Below, in pieces: positions 63,828 to 64,000 of a stretch of 64,000 nucleotides of DNA (its first letter is position 1; each line of letters opens with the position of its first letter). The stretch is taken from NCBI GenBank assembly GCA_028710605.1, contig JAQTTU010000001.1, positions 454,742 to 518,741 on the forward strand, in the 5' to 3' direction. A program made the translations under genes and the position numbers. Below the pieces are notes generated by a model. The model ran no database searches, was not told where the DNA came from, and saw only the letters and a program-made list of their open reading frames with translations. The DNA comes from Sideroxydans sp. (GTDB taxonomy: Bacteria; Pseudomonadota; Gammaproteobacteria; Burkholderiales; Gallionellaceae).

Positions 63828-63926
63828 ATGTCATTAGTCGCCGATGTCGTAGTAGCCGGTTCCGCCGTTCTTATGGTTGTCTTTTCGCTGTGGATGCTGA
63901 AACAACTGTTTACCGACAACAACTGA
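63828..63926 (+). CDS. 32-residue single-helix membrane peptide, paralogue B
   Basis: Starts MSLVADVVVAGSAVL, ends LFTDNN. Helix from about 6 to 26 with a conserved Asp6, Gly11, Trp22 and Gln-Leu-Phe at 26-28 as in paralogue A. Shine-Dalgarno GAGGAGGAGC, seven bases before ATG, is close to perfect. Followed by a strong terminator at 63943. Orientation like paralogue A; second copy has its own promoter candidate. Confidence 0.8.
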   Translation: MSLVADVVVAGSAVLMVVFSLWMLKQLFTDNN

Positions 63927-63942
63927 TCGTCCGGTTGTACCG

Positions 63943-63990
63943 CACCAAATAAAAAAACTCCAGCTTCAAGCTGGAGTTTTTTATTTGGTG
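63943..63990 (+). terminator. Strong Rho-independent terminator after peptide B
   Basis: CACCAAATAAAAAAACTCCA pairs with TGGAGTTTTTTATTTGGTG through AGCTT/AAGCT around a short loop; the inner CTCCAGC stem is followed by six T's. The A-tract on the other side makes it bidirectional. Confidence 0.9.
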
Positions 63991-64000
63991 GTGATAGGTG

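Overview
The window looks like the chromosome of a betaproteobacterium, most likely in or near Nitrosomonadales/Gallionellaceae. That placement is inferred from protein style, a GC content that looks close to 57%, and gene neighbourhoods (ybgC-tolQRAB-pal-cpoB-queE-queC, ruvC-UbiA, RNB-tonB-aroE-mtgA, lptM-lysA/cyaY); no marker gene or rRNA is present to fix it. Nearly everything is housekeeping, but the spaces between genes are unusually full of palindromic repeats.

Layout. 1-3447: right end of an integrated element (XRE-like regulator, OB-like unknown, DUF4224 protein, tyrosine integrase) abutting tRNA-Lys(TTT), with an older degenerate attachment site beside it. 3584-9976: 7-deazaguanine genes queC/queE and the complete Tol-Pal envelope system with ybgC. 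10050-17250: the ruv genes, with ruvB parted from ruvA by an insertion holding a TPR membrane protein and a RES/Xre toxin-antitoxin pair; then a UbiA-family prenyltransferase and ruvC. 17366-21556: yebC, an EF-hand protein, an RNase II-like protein and a TonB protein. 21715-25369: a probable zinc-uptake cluster lacking its ATPase. 25494-30689: aroE, mtgA, two divergent Mg transporters (CorA-like, MgtE), and a lysine/alanine-rich histone-like protein. 30858-34007: lysA, lptM, a frataxin-domain/membrane/retropepsin fusion and an ordinary cyaY. 34099-44182: metalloprotease, plsC, gmhB, glyS/glyQ, two membrane J-domain-like proteins, GIY-YIG protein, lnt. 44252-47373: marC, an RluF-like pseudouridine synthase, an OmpA-like protein, a YiaA/B-like protein. 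47544-52247: three overlapping genes (acyltransferase, PAP2 phosphatase, PEP-utilising dikinase-like enzyme). 52435-60450: a YceK-ankyrin lipoprotein flanked by BRO gene fragments, lplT, aas, a papain-like amidase and an XRE regulator. 60701-63339: corC, ybeY, miaB. 63541-63926: two paralogous 32-residue membrane peptides, each with a strong ribosome binding site.

The two most unusual proteins are the frataxin-retropepsin fusion (32280-33590) and the twin micropeptides at the right edge. The most unusual genome-level pattern is repeat DNA entering coding sequence in frame: a GTAG-type REP pair inside lnt, a 129-bp palindromic repeat forming the N-terminus of the PAP2 protein, and a duplicated 20-residue unit forming the N-terminus of glyQ. 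A separate roughly 80-bp dispersed repeat occurs at least seven times between genes.
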